A stretch of 56,545 bases of DNA from Pseudomonadota bacterium (GCA_020160955.1 JAIUOX010000016.1:1-56545), one strand, 5' to 3'. Numbered from the stretch's first letter, positions 26,848 to 36,422 are shown. The notes: generated by a model not told the origin, from the letters alone. Translations and numbers: made by a program.

Positions 26848-26856
26848 CCCCCATGT
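26848..26856 (+). promoter_or_regulatory. Possible heat-shock type -10 element before degP
   Basis: CCCCCATGT, 72 bases before the degP GTG, resembles the sigma-32 -10 consensus (CCCCATNT). The region expected for the -35 (around CTCTTTATTT) is a poor match. The 205-base hflC-degP gap also holds a GAAA-loop hairpin (CCGGGT/ACCCGG, 26788-26803) and an 8-bp inverted repeat (26739-26771), neither followed by a T run. A separate degP promoter is plausible but not shown. Confidence 0.25.
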
Positions 26857-26927
26857 AGACAGGGGTCGAACGCGCGCGCCGGCCGTTCCGTTCCGTCGAG
26901 GCCTGTGCGCCGCTGGAGGGGTCGGAC

Positions 26928-28427
26928 GTGATTCTCACTGGTTTTCCTGGTGTTTTGAAGTCGGCCGCGGTAGCGGCAGGGATCTCGCTCGGGGTGGTTT
27001 CCCTCGGGCTGGCGGTGGCGCAGCCCGCCGCGGCGCGCGACGCGCCCACCAGCTTCGCCGAGCTGGTCGACAAGCTGATGCCCACGGTCGTCAACATCAC
27101 GACCACGCAGAACGTGCCGCAGCAGGGCCAGCGCCTGCGCGACATGCCCCAGCTGCCGCCCGGCTCGCCGTTCGAGGAACTGTTCAAGGAGTTCTTCGAC
27201 AAGCGCGGCGGCGAGGAACAGAAGCGCCGCGGCACCTCGCTGGGCTCGGGCTTCGTGATCGATCCCGACGGCTACATCATCACGAACAACCACGTGATCC
27301 AGGGCGCCGAGGACATCACCGTCATCTTCAAGGACGACACCCAGCTCAAGGCCAAGCTGATCGGCTCGGACAGCCGCATGGACGTCGCCCTGCTCAAGGT
27401 CGAGCCGCCGAACAAGAAGCCGCTGCCGGCGATCAAGTGGGGCGACTCCGACAAGGAGCGGGTCGGCGACTGGGTGATCGCGATCGGCAACCCGTTCGGC
27501 CTCGGCCACTCGGTGACCGCCGGCATCATCTCGGCGCGCGGCCGGTCGCTGAACGATTCGCTCGACGACTACCTGCAGACCGACGCGGCCATCAACAAGG
27601 GCAACTCGGGCGGCCCGCTGTTCAACGCCGACGGTGACGTCATCGGCGTCAACACGGCGATCTACTCGCCGTCGGGCGTCAATGCCGGCCTCGCTTTCTC
27701 GATCCCGTCCAACCTCGTGAAGCAGGTCGCCGACCAGCTGCGCGAGTTCGGCAAGGTCAAGCGCGGCTGGATCGGCGTCAGCTACCAGAGCGTGACCGAC
27801 GACATCGCCGACAGCTTCGGCCTCGACCGGGCGCGCGGCGTTCTGGTCGCCAACGTCGTGGCCGACGGCCCGGCCGCCAAGGCCGGCCTCAAGCGCAACG
27901 ACATCATCCTGACCTTCGCCGGCCAGGACGTGCTCGACCTGCGCCGCTTCCCGCGCCAGGTCGCCAATGCCCGGGTCGGCAGCACCGTCGACCTCGTGGT
28001 GTGGCGCGCCGGCAAGGAAGTGCCGCTGAAGATGCGGATCGGCGAGCAGGAGGACGACGGCAAGCAGAACGCCGCCGCCCAGGGCGGGACCAAGAAGCCG
28101 GCCGAGCCCGACCAGGCCGTGACCTCGACGGTCGAGCAGCTCGGCCTGACGCTCGGCAAGGTCACCGACCAGCTGCGCGAGAAGTATGGCCTCGGCGACC
28201 AGGTGAAGGGCGTGGTCATCACCAAGGTGACGCCCAACAGCCCGGCGGCCGAGAAGCAGCTGCAGGCCGGCGACGTCATCCTCGAGGTCGACCAGAAGCC
28301 GGTCTCCTCGCCGCAGGAAATCTCCGACCTGGTGGCCAAGCTGCAGCAGGCCAAGAAGCGCTCGGTGCTGCTGTTCGTCGAACGCCAGGGCGACCCCCGG
28401 TTCGCGGCCCTTCGACTGGGCAAGTAA
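26928..28427 (+). CDS. degP: DegP/HtrA periplasmic serine protease (Do family)
   Basis: 499 residues from a GTG with GGAGGGG upstream. Signal peptide ends AAARDA. The chymotrypsin-like domain has the triad His122 (TNNHVIQGA), Asp152 (SRMDVALLK) and Ser227 (KGNSGGPLF). Two PDZ domains follow: about 275-365 (GWIGVSYQSVTDD) and about 400-490 (GVVITKVTPNSPA). It degrades or refolds misfolded envelope proteins. The linker between the PDZ domains is charged and Gln/Ala-rich. It follows hflKC and ends at a perfect 29-bp palindrome. Confidence 0.95.
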   Translation: MILTGFPGVLKSAAVAAGISLGVVSLGLAVAQPAAARDAPTSFAELVDKLMPTVVNITTTQNVPQQGQRLRDMPQLPPGSPFEELFKEFFDKRGGEEQKRRGTSLGSGFVIDPDGYIITNNHVIQGAEDITVIFKDDTQLKAKLIGSDSRMDVALLKVEPPNKKPLPAIKWGDSDKERVGDWVIAIGNPFGLGHSVTAGIISARGRSLNDSLDDYLQTDAAINKGNSGGPLFNADGDVIGVNTAIYSPSGVNAGLAFSIPSNLVKQVADQLREFGKVKRGWIGVSYQSVTDDIADSFGLDRARGVLVANVVADGPAAKAGLKRNDIILTFAGQDVLDLRRFPRQVANARVGSTVDLVVWRAGKEVPLKMRIGEQEDDGKQNAAAQGGTKKPAEPDQAVTSTVEQLGLTLGKVTDQLREKYGLGDQVKGVVITKVTPNSPAAEKQLQAGDVILEVDQKPVSSPQEISDLVAKLQQAKKRSVLLFVERQGDPRFAALRLGK

Positions 28428-28430
28428 ACG

Positions 28431-28497
28431 AAAGGTCCCTCGCTGCGCTCGGGATGACAACCAGACCTGTCATCCCGAGCGCAGCGAGGGACCTTTC
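28431..28497. repeat. Dispersed palindrome, copy 1 (29-bp perfect arms)
   Basis: Arms at 28431-28459 and 28469-28497 are exact reverse complements, with a 9-base loop. The arm starts AAAGGTCCCTCGCTGCGCTC and ends GGGATGACA. The same arms recur at 33766-33831. It lies between the degP stop and the stop of the convergent MDR gene. An RNA from either strand would form a 29-bp stem followed by a few T/A bases, so it probably terminates or insulates both. The identical arms in both copies point to a dispersed repeat family, not an ordinary terminator. Confidence 0.9.
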
Positions 28498-28501
28498 ATT
28501 T

Positions 28502-29506
28502 TCAGCCGACCTTCACCACCAGCTTGCCGAAGTTGTCGCCGCGCAGCAGGCCCATGAAGGCCTCGGGCGCCTTCGACAGGCCGTCGACCACGGTCTCGCG
28601 GGTCTTGAGCTTGCCGTCCTTCAGGTAGCCGCCGACCTCGCGCACGAAGTCGCCCATCAGGCCGACATGGTCGGAGATGATGAAGCCCTGCAGGTTCAGG
28701 CGCCGCTGCACGATCGTGAACATCTTCGGCGGGCCGGCCATCGGCACCTGGTCCTGGTACTCCGAGATGGCGCCGCAGAAGGCGACGCGGCCGAAGTTGT
28801 TCAGGCGCTCGAACACCGCGTGGAAGATCTTGCCGCCGACATTCTCGAAGTCGGCGTCGATGCCCTGCGGGCAGAGCTTGTCGAGCACCGCGCCGACATC
28901 GGTCTCGGTCTTGTGGTTGAAGCAGGCGTCGTAGCCCGCCTCGCGCACCGCCCAGGCGCACTTGTCCTCGCCGCCGGCGCAGCCGACGACGCGGGCGCCG
29001 GCCAGCCTGGCCAGCTGGCCCGCCACCTGGCCGACCGCGCCGGTCGCGGCCGACACGAACACCGTCTCGCCGGCCTTGGGCTGGCAGATCTTCGTCATGC
29101 CGTACCACGCGGTGAAGGACGGCATGCCGAGCACGCCGAGGTGGGCCGACAGCGGCGCCGCCGCCGGGTCGAGCTTGCGCAGGCCCTTGCCGTCGTGGCG
29201 GGTGTGGCTGGCCCAGTTGAGCAGGCCGGTGACGACGTCGCCCTTGGCGTAGCGCGGGTTGCGCGACTCGACGACCTCGCCGACCGCGCCGCCGGTCAGC
29301 GGCTTGTCGAGCTCGAACGGCGGCACGTAGGAGCGCAGCTCGGTCATGCGCGGCCGCATGTAGGGATCGAGCGACAGGTAGCGGGTGCGGATCAGCAGCT
29401 CGCCGTCGGCCAGCGCCGGCAGCGACACCTTCTCCTCGCGGAAGCAGTCGGCGGTGACGTCGCCCGCCGGGCGCTTGGCGAGAACGATCTGGACGGCATC
29501 GGTCAT
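28502..29506 (-). CDS. NADP-dependent MDR oxidoreductase (CurA/PTGR-like)
   Basis: 334 residues. The N-terminal block LLIRTRYLSLDPYMRPRM and the Rossmann segment FVSAATGAVGQVAGQLARL with DADFENVGGKIF in the middle are typical of zinc-free medium-chain reductases of the leukotriene B4 dehydrogenase/curcumin reductase type, which reduce enone double bonds with NADPH. No zinc-binding Cys cluster is seen. The start overlaps the serB stop by 4 bases (ATGA), so the two are translated together. Confidence 0.88.
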   Translation of the reverse strand: MTDAVQIVLAKRPAGDVTADCFREEKVSLPALADGELLIRTRYLSLDPYMRPRMTELRSYVPPFELDKPLTGGAVGEVVESRNPRYAKGDVVTGLLNWASHTRHDGKGLRKLDPAAAPLSAHLGVLGMPSFTAWYGMTKICQPKAGETVFVSAATGAVGQVAGQLARLAGARVVGCAGGEDKCAWAVREAGYDACFNHKTETDVGAVLDKLCPQGIDADFENVGGKIFHAVFERLNNFGRVAFCGAISEYQDQVPMAGPPKMFTIVQRRLNLQGFIISDHVGLMGDFVREVGGYLKDGKLKTRETVVDGLSKAPEAFMGLLRGDNFGKLVVKVG

Positions 29507-30384
29507 GGATCTTTCCTTTCGACGAACTCGTCGCGGCTGTAGCCCTGGAGGTAGAGCAGGGCGGTGAGGTCGCCATGGCCGATCCGCGCCGCGACCTCGG
29601 CCGCGACCGCCGGCTTGGCGTGGTAGGCGACGCCGAGCCCGGCGGCCTTCAGCATCGGCAGGTCGTTGGCGCCGTCGCCGACGCTCATCGTCTCGGCCAG
29701 CGCCAGGCCGCGCTCGCCGGCCAGCGCCTGCAGCGTCGCGAGCTTGGCTTCCTTGCCGAGGATCGGCCGCGCCACGGTGCCGGCCAGCGTCGCGCCGTCG
29801 AGCTCCAGCCGGTTGGCCGCCTGCAGGTCGAAGCCCAGCGCCTGCTGCACCAGGCCGGTGAAGTGGGTGAAGCCGCCCGAGACCAGGGCGCAGGTCGCGC
29901 CGTGGGCGCGCATGGTGGCGACCAGCGTGGCGCCGCCCGGCATGTAGCGGATGCGCGTCGCCGCCTCGTCGAGGCGGGCGGCCGGCAGGCCCTTCAGCAG
30001 GCCGACCCGTTCCTCCAGCGCGCCGGCGAAGTCGATCTCGCCGTTCATGGCGCGCGCGGTGATCGCCGCGATGCGGTCGCGCAGGCCGAGGAAGTCGGCC
30101 AGCTCGTCCAGCATCTCGTTGTGGATCATGGTCGATTCCATGTCGGCGACCAGCAGCTTCTTGCGCCGTCCCTCGGCCGGCACGACCACCGCGTCGATCG
30201 CGGTCATGGCGACCGGCCGCGCCTCGCCGTCGAACGGGATGTCGACGGCGATCTCGGGGGCCAGCCAGCGCGGCGTGCCGACGGTGGCGCCCTGCGCCCG
30301 CAGCACGGCGGTGGCGGCGCGCACGGCGCCCTCGTTGAGGGCGGGATGGGCGGGCGTGGAGACCAGGACGAGGACGTTTTTCAC
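29503..30384 (-). CDS. serB: Phosphoserine phosphatase
   Basis: 293 residues. The N-terminal region (about 1-70) is ACT-like. The HAD core has LLVADMESTMIHNEML (nucleophile Asp81, acid Glu83 as in other SerB proteins), CALVSGGFTHFT (motif II Ser), and SVGDGANDLPML (motif III/IV). It catalyses the last step of serine synthesis. It is divergent from miaA, 56 bases away, and forms an overlapping pair with the MDR reductase downstream. Confidence 0.94.
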   Translation of the reverse strand: MKNVLVLVSTPAHPALNEGAVRAATAVLRAQGATVGTPRWLAPEIAVDIPFDGEARPVAMTAIDAVVVPAEGRRKKLLVADMESTMIHNEMLDELADFLGLRDRIAAITARAMNGEIDFAGALEERVGLLKGLPAARLDEAATRIRYMPGGATLVATMRAHGATCALVSGGFTHFTGLVQQALGFDLQAANRLELDGATLAGTVARPILGKEAKLATLQALAGERGLALAETMSVGDGANDLPMLKAAGLGVAYHAKPAVAAEVAARIGHGDLTALLYLQGYSRDEFVERKDP

Positions 30385-30440
30385 GGGGACGGTTAATCGC
30401 TCATTTGCAATCGCCCGCCAAGCAGGTCATTTCGCGGGGC

Positions 30441-31364
30441 ATGGACGCCCCCGTTCTCGTGATCACCGGTCCGACCGCCAGCGGCAAGTCGGCGCTGGCG
30501 CTCGCGTTGGCCGAGCGCCGGGGCGGCACCGTGATCAACGCCGACGCGATGCAGACCTACGACGCCTTCCCGGTGCTGACGGCGCAGCCGACCGCGGACG
30601 AGCGGCGGCGCGTCCCGCACGCGCTCTACGGCATCCTGCCCCTGTCCGAGACCCTGTCGGCGGCGCGCTGGCGCGACCTCGCGTTGGCCGAGATCGCGGC
30701 CTGCCACGCAGCGGGGCGCACCGCCGTGCTGTGCGGCGGCTCCGGCCTCTACCTGCGCACCCTGATGCAGGGCATCGCCGCGGTGCCCGAGGTGCCGGCC
30801 GAGTTCCGCGACGAGGCCAACGCCGACTGGCTGGCGATGGGCCCGTCGGCCTTCCGCGAGAGGCTCGAGCAGAAGGACCCCGACCTGGTCGCCCGGCTGA
30901 AGCCCGGCGACCGCCAGCGCCATGTCCGCGGCTGGGAAGTGTGGTGCTCGACCGGCCGGCCGCTCAGCGCCTGGCAGGACGCTCCTTCGGTGCCGCCGCC
31001 GTGGCGCTTCGCGACCGTGCTGCTGGCGCCCGACCGGGCCTGGCTGCGGCGGCGCATCGAGACCCGGTTCGACGCCATGTTGCGCGACGGGGTGGAAGCC
31101 GAGGTCCGCGCCGTGTTCGACCGCGACCCCGATCCGCGCTGGCCCGGGCTCAAGGCGCACGGCGCGCCGGAGTTCTTCGCCCACTTCCGCGGGCAGCTGG
31201 ACCTCGAGGCGGTGCGACGCATCGCCATCGACCACACCCGCCAATATGCCAAGCGCCAGATGACGTGGTTCCGCCACCAGATGACACCAGATCTGGTGGT
31301 GTCGCCCGAGGCCGACGGCGGTTGGGACGCGGTTGAGAAATATTTGACCAAAACGGCGGCCTGA
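30441..31364 (+). CDS. miaA: tRNA dimethylallyltransferase
   Basis: 307 residues. It adds a dimethylallyl group to A37 of tRNAs that read U-initial codons. P-loop VITGPTASGKSALAL is at residues 5-19, followed by INADAMQTYDAFPVLTAQPT, where the family usually has DSMQ; here the Ser is Ala. Other blocks are LCGGSGLYLRTLMQGI and RQYAKRQMTWFRHQ near the C-terminus. ATG 30441 is preferred over an upstream TTG, as the P-loop then sits at the usual distance. Confidence 0.93.
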   Translation: MDAPVLVITGPTASGKSALALALAERRGGTVINADAMQTYDAFPVLTAQPTADERRRVPHALYGILPLSETLSAARWRDLALAEIAACHAAGRTAVLCGGSGLYLRTLMQGIAAVPEVPAEFRDEANADWLAMGPSAFRERLEQKDPDLVARLKPGDRQRHVRGWEVWCSTGRPLSAWQDAPSVPPPWRFATVLLAPDRAWLRRRIETRFDAMLRDGVEAEVRAVFDRDPDPRWPGLKAHGAPEFFAHFRGQLDLEAVRRIAIDHTRQYAKRQMTWFRHQMTPDLVVSPEADGGWDAVEKYLTKTAA

Positions 31365-31424
31365 AACTTTACGTTTCGTGCGATTTCGGTTGATTCCAAA
31401 ACCGGCCGCCCCTACTTTCCCGCC

Positions 31425-31450
31425 CGCCGCAAAACCCCCGTTTTGCGGCG
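31425..31450 (+). promoter_or_regulatory. Leader hairpin upstream of ilvB
   Basis: CGCCGCAAAA and TTTTGCGGCG form a perfect 10-bp stem with a 6-base loop (CCCCCG), ending 26 bases before the ilvB ATG. There is no following T run, so it is not a classic terminator. No leader peptide rich in Leu/Val/Ile codons was found. It could affect mRNA stability or ribosome access. Confidence 0.4.
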
Positions 31451-31476
31451 CATTTGTCAGAGAGGAGACCCGTGTC

Positions 31477-33246
31477 ATGAAGCCCGAGGAGTCCGCCACG
31501 ACTGGCGCCGATCTGCTGGTGAAAGCCCTGATCGACGAGGAAGTCGAGGTCGTCTTCGGTTACCCGGGCGGCGCGGTCCTTCCGATCTACGATTCGCTGT
31601 TCAAGCAGAACCGGCTGCGCCACATCCTGGTGCGCCACGAGCAGGCGGCGGTGCACGCCGCCGAGGGCTATGCCCGCTCGACCGGCAAGGTCGGCGTCGT
31701 GCTGGTGACCTCGGGTCCGGGCGCGACCAACGCCGTGACCGGCCTGACCGACGCGCTGATGGATTCGATCCCGATCGTCTGCCTGACCGGCCAGGTGCCG
31801 ACCCACCTGATCGGCAACGACGCCTTCCAGGAAGCCGACACGACCGGCATCACCCGGCCCTGCACCAAGCACAACTACCTGGTGAAGTCGGTCGAGAAGC
31901 TGGCCAACACCGTGCACGAGGCCTTCTACGTGGCGCGCTCCGGCCGTCCCGGCCCGGTCGTGATCGACCTGCCGAAGGACGTGCTGATGAACAAGCACGA
32001 GTACGTGGCGCCCAAGAAGCCGGTGCAGCACAAGTCCTACCGGCCGCAGGTCAAGCCCGACCCGAAGAAGATCGAGCAGGCGATCGACCTGCTGGCCAAG
32101 GCCAAGCGGCCGATCTTCTACGTCGGCGGCGGCGTCGTGAACTCGGGCCCGAAGGCGTCGAAGCTGCTCACCCAGTTCGTGCGCACCACCGGCTTCCCGA
32201 TCACCAACACGCTGATGGGGCTGGGCACCTACCCGGCGTCGGACCGGCAGTTCCTCGGCATGCTCGGCATGCACGGGACCTACGAAGCCAACCTCGCCAT
32301 GTACAACTGCGACGTCATGGTGAACATCGGCGCGCGCTTCGACGACCGCATCACCGGCAAGCTGGCCGAGTTCTCGCCGCGCTCGAAGAAGATCCACGTC
32401 GACATCGACCCCAGCTCGATCAACAAGAACGTCCACGTCGACCTGCCGATCATCGGCGACGCGACGCTGGTGATCGAGGAGATGATCAAGGCGTGGAAGG
32501 CGCGCGCGCCGAAGGTCGACCAGAAGGCGCTGAAGGCGTGGTGGGCCGAGATCGAGACCTGGCGGGCGCGCAACTGCCTCGCCTACAAGCCCGGTGGCGA
32601 GATCATCAAGCCGCAGTACGCGCTGGAGCGACTGTACCATCACATCAAGGACCGCGATCACTACATCACGACCGAGGTCGGCCAGCACCAGATGTGGGCG
32701 GCGCAGTTCCTGAAGTTCGAGGAGCCCAACCGCTGGATGACCTCGGGCGGGCTGGGCACCATGGGCTACGGCTTCCCGGCGGCGCTCGGCGTGCAGATCG
32801 CGCACCCGAAGGCGCTGGTCATCGACGTGGCCGGCGAGGCCTCGATCATGATGAACATCCAGGAGCTCTCGACCGCGGCGCAGTACCGGCTGCCGGTCAA
32901 GATCTTCATCCTCGACAACCAGTACATGGGCATGGTGCGGCAGTGGCAGGAGCTGCTGCACGGCGGGCGCTATTCCGAGAGCTACATGGAGTCGCTGCCC
33001 GACTTCGTGAAGCTGGCCGAGGCGTTCGGCGCGGTCGGCCTGCGCTGCCACGAGCCGTCGAAGCTCGACGACACGATCAAGGAGATGATCGCCATCGACC
33101 GCCCGGTGATCGTCGACGTGCTGGTCGACAAGGCCGAGAACTGCTTCCCGATGATCCCGTCGGGAGCGGCCCACTACGACATGCTGCTCGGCCCCGAGGA
33201 CCGCGCGGCGCGGCCGGTCTCCGAGGAAGGCATGGTGCTGGTGTGA
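31477..33246 (+). CDS. ilvB: Acetolactate synthase large subunit
   Basis: 589 residues. It condenses two pyruvates, or pyruvate with 2-ketobutyrate, in the first common step of Val/Leu/Ile synthesis, using TPP, FAD and Mg2+. Landmarks: GYPGGAVLPIYD, catalytic Glu55 in RHEQAAVHAAEGYAR, TSGPGATNAVTGL, IGARFDDRITGKL, and the TPP motif VAGEASIMMN ... ILDN (usually GDxS ... NN). The ATG follows GAGAGGAGACC. It is translationally coupled to ilvH by a GTGA overlap. Confidence 0.95.
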   Translation: MKPEESATTGADLLVKALIDEEVEVVFGYPGGAVLPIYDSLFKQNRLRHILVRHEQAAVHAAEGYARSTGKVGVVLVTSGPGATNAVTGLTDALMDSIPIVCLTGQVPTHLIGNDAFQEADTTGITRPCTKHNYLVKSVEKLANTVHEAFYVARSGRPGPVVIDLPKDVLMNKHEYVAPKKPVQHKSYRPQVKPDPKKIEQAIDLLAKAKRPIFYVGGGVVNSGPKASKLLTQFVRTTGFPITNTLMGLGTYPASDRQFLGMLGMHGTYEANLAMYNCDVMVNIGARFDDRITGKLAEFSPRSKKIHVDIDPSSINKNVHVDLPIIGDATLVIEEMIKAWKARAPKVDQKALKAWWAEIETWRARNCLAYKPGGEIIKPQYALERLYHHIKDRDHYITTEVGQHQMWAAQFLKFEEPNRWMTSGGLGTMGYGFPAALGVQIAHPKALVIDVAGEASIMMNIQELSTAAQYRLPVKIFILDNQYMGMVRQWQELLHGGRYSESYMESLPDFVKLAEAFGAVGLRCHEPSKLDDTIKEMIAIDRPVIVDVLVDKAENCFPMIPSGAAHYDMLLGPEDRAARPVSEEGMVLV

Positions 33247-33755
33247 GCGCGCCCCAGATGATTTCCAGTCACACCATCTCGGTGCTGGTGGACAACGAGC
33301 CCGGCATCCTCGCCCGCGTCGTCGGCCTGTTCTCGGGCCGCGGCTACAACATCGAGAGCCTGACCGTCGCCGAGACCGACTCGAAGGAAAACCTGTCGCG
33401 CATCACCATCGTGACGCGCGGCACGCCGATGGTGATCGAGCAGATCAAGGCGCAGCTCGACCGGCTGGTGCCGGTGCACCGCGTCCGCGACCTGACGGCG
33501 GAAGGCCCGCACATCGAGCGCGAGCTGGCGCTGGTCAAGGTGCGCTCGACCGGCGACAAGCGGGTCGAGGCGCTGCGGCTGGCCGACGTGTTCCGCGCCA
33601 AGGTGATCGACGCCAAGACCGACTCGTTCGTCTTCGAGGTCACCGGCAACTCCGACAAGGTCCACACCTTCATCGGCCTGATGGAAAACCTCGGCCTGGT
33701 CGACGTCGGCCGCACCGGCATCGTCGCGATGTCGCGCGGCGGCGAGGCGCTCTAG
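33243..33755 (+). CDS. ilvH: Acetolactate synthase small (regulatory) subunit
   Basis: 170 residues. ACT domain (about 6-80) with TISVLVDNEPGILARVVGLF and GYNIESLTVAET, then the C-terminal domain with HIERELALVKV and SFVFEVTGNSDKV. The small subunit activates the large one and gives valine feedback inhibition. The GTG at 33243, overlapping the ilvB stop by 4 bases, is chosen; ATG 33258 is possible. The gene ends just before a 29-bp palindrome. Confidence 0.95.
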   Translation: MSAPQMISSHTISVLVDNEPGILARVVGLFSGRGYNIESLTVAETDSKENLSRITIVTRGTPMVIEQIKAQLDRLVPVHRVRDLTAEGPHIERELALVKVRSTGDKRVEALRLADVFRAKVIDAKTDSFVFEVTGNSDKVHTFIGLMENLGLVDVGRTGIVAMSRGGEAL

Positions 33756-33765
33756 GACGCAAGCA

Positions 33766-33831
33766 AAAGGTCCCTCGCTGCGCTCGGGATGACAAGAAAG
33801 CCTGTCATCCCGAGCGCAGCGAGGGACCTTT
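33766..33831. repeat. Dispersed palindrome, copy 2 (29-bp perfect arms)
   Basis: Arms 33766-33794 and 33803-33831 are exact reverse complements with an 8-base loop (AGAAAGCC). The arms are identical to those of copy 1 at 28431-28497; only the loop differs. It again sits between convergent genes (ilvH and the DUF2092-like gene). Confidence 0.9.
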
Positions 33832-33843
33832 CCTCTTGGCCGT

Positions 33844-34632
33844 CTACTTCTTCCACAACTCCGCGAACGGCACCGTCTTGGCGTCGGCGATCCCGGCCGG
33901 GGTGAAGTCGGCGTCGGTGACCGGCTGGTCGAGCGACCAGCCGCTGTACAGCGTCGCCGCCGCGGTCGGCTTGCCGGCGATGCCGCGCGTCCAGGTGCCG
34001 ACGATGTGGCGCGGCAGGCGGTCGGCCTTGCCGATCCAGATCTCGCCGTGGAACGACGGCGTCGACAGGAACACCACGTCGCTGGCCGTGCCGTCGATCG
34101 CGATGTCGCGCACCAGCACCTGCGACACCCGGAGGTCGTCGGTGAAGCGGCGCGCCGCTTTCTCGAGCACGAGGTCGATGTAGGGCAGCATCACCGCGTC
34201 GTAGGCGACCGTCGCCTCGGGCGGCAGGTTGGGCTGGTTGACCGCCAGCTGCGCCTTCATGGCGCGGGCCGGCACGAACACCGTCGTCTTCTCGCCGTCG
34301 CCCAGCAGCTCGGCATTGACCGGCGCGCCGTACTGGATGCGCAGCCGGTTGGGCCGCGCGAACAGCACCTTGGCCGAGCTCACCAGCTTGTAGATGTCGG
34401 GCAGCTTGGTCGAGGCGTCGCCATCCATCAGGGTCGTGGTGGCGAAGCGCATCGTCTTCGCCGCCGACAGCGCCTGGCCCATGCCCTCGATCAGCGCCCG
34501 CGCACTCGGCTCGACGGTCTGCGCCAGGGCCGGGCGGACGGCGACGGCCGCGGTCGCGGCGGCGCCGAGGGACTTCAGGAAGAGACGTCGGTCGAACTTA
34601 GGCAGCAACTTGGGCAGCATGGTCTCGCTCAC
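33844..34632 (-). CDS. DUF2092-like periplasmic protein with Tat-type signal
   Basis: 262 residues. The N-terminus carries DRRLFLKSLGAAATAAVAV then RPALAQ, a twin-arginine signal with cleavage after ALA. The mature part has ANPNRL-like segments (FARPNRLRIQYGAP), LPPEATVAYDAVMLPYIDL and FHGEIWIGKADRLPRHIV, typical of DUF2092 beta proteins related to lipoprotein-carrier (LolA-like) folds. The start is the GTG at 34632, with GGAG 9 bases upstream; ATG 34620 is the alternative. It is co-oriented with the lipoprotein gene upstream. Confidence 0.72.
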   Translation of the reverse strand: MSETMLPKLLPKFDRRLFLKSLGAAATAAVAVRPALAQTVEPSARALIEGMGQALSAAKTMRFATTTLMDGDASTKLPDIYKLVSSAKVLFARPNRLRIQYGAPVNAELLGDGEKTTVFVPARAMKAQLAVNQPNLPPEATVAYDAVMLPYIDLVLEKAARRFTDDLRVSQVLVRDIAIDGTASDVVFLSTPSFHGEIWIGKADRLPRHIVGTWTRGIAGKPTAAATLYSGWSLDQPVTDADFTPAGIADAKTVPFAELWKK

Positions 34633-34655
34633 TCGCTCTTTCTCCGGTGGGATCG

Positions 34656-35204
34656 TCAGTTGCGCACGCGCGCCTGGACCTCGGCCAGGCTGGCCGGGGT
34701 CTTGTCGAGCACGAACAGGGCCTCGCTGCGGCCGTCGATCCGCAGCGGGTCGCCGGCCTCGCGCTGGGCCGTCTCGTAGAACAGCTTGCCGGCCTGGGTG
34801 CAGTGCCAGGCCTCGCTCAGGCCGACCCCGCCGCCGCCGGGGTGGCGCAGGCAGATCGAGACGATCTCGCGGCCCCGGTTGTTGTGGTCGCTGGCGACCC
34901 GCCACTCGCCGGCGAAGATCCGGCGCTGGCCGACCACCCAGGCGAAGTCCCGGCCGTCGGCCGTCGAGTAGTGGATCTGGGCCGGGCCGCCGGCCGGGAC
35001 CCACAGCCAGGTCTTGTTGGCCATGCCGTTGCGGGCGGTCTCCGGGGTGGCGTTGTCGATCGCCGACTGGATGCCGGGCATCGGCACGGCCGGGCCGGTC
35101 GGGGCCTCCGGGTCGGGGTTCTTCTGGCAGGCGGCCAGGCCGACCGCGGCGGCCAGTCCGGCGAGGACGGCGAGGCGGGAGAGCAGGGAACGTTTGGTGG
35201 ACAT
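34656..35204 (-). CDS. Lipoprotein of unknown function
   Basis: 182 residues with a lipoprotein signal: SLLSRLAVLAGLAAAVGLAAC (lipid Cys26). The mature part has KTWLWVPAGGPAQIHYSTAD, DFAWVVGQRRIF, WHCTQAGKLFYETAQ and LFVLDKTPASLAEVQARV. It resembles no family I can name. ATG 35204 is chosen because it gives the complete lipobox signal; the frame open further upstream is antisense to the ilvC leader. It lies 23 bases before the DUF2092-like gene, so they are probably co-transcribed and both exported. Confidence 0.7.
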   Translation of the reverse strand: MSTKRSLLSRLAVLAGLAAAVGLAACQKNPDPEAPTGPAVPMPGIQSAIDNATPETARNGMANKTWLWVPAGGPAQIHYSTADGRDFAWVVGQRRIFAGEWRVASDHNNRGREIVSICLRHPGGGGVGLSEAWHCTQAGKLFYETAQREAGDPLRIDGRSEALFVLDKTPASLAEVQARVRN

Positions 35205-35302
35205 CGGGAGCCATCGCAGGGTTGACGGGGCGCCGGGCGCAGGGCGGCCATGCCGGGACGCGGGATTCCACACTGGTTTTTGCCGGTCGGGTTGTCTAGT
35301 AA

Positions 35303-36367
<1,065 letters not shown>

Positions 36368-36390
36368 TCGACCGTAGTGGCCGGCCAACG

Positions 36391-36422
36391 AGGACGCGTC
36401 CCGCGAGGGGCGCGTCCTTTTT
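36391..36422 (+). terminator. Intrinsic terminator after ilvC
   Basis: AGGACGCGTCCC pairs with GGGGCGCGTCCT (12 bp including one G-T pair) across a GCGA tetraloop, followed directly by T residues (the last stem T plus four) and then GTTT. It begins 24 bases after the ilvC stop. Confidence 0.92.
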
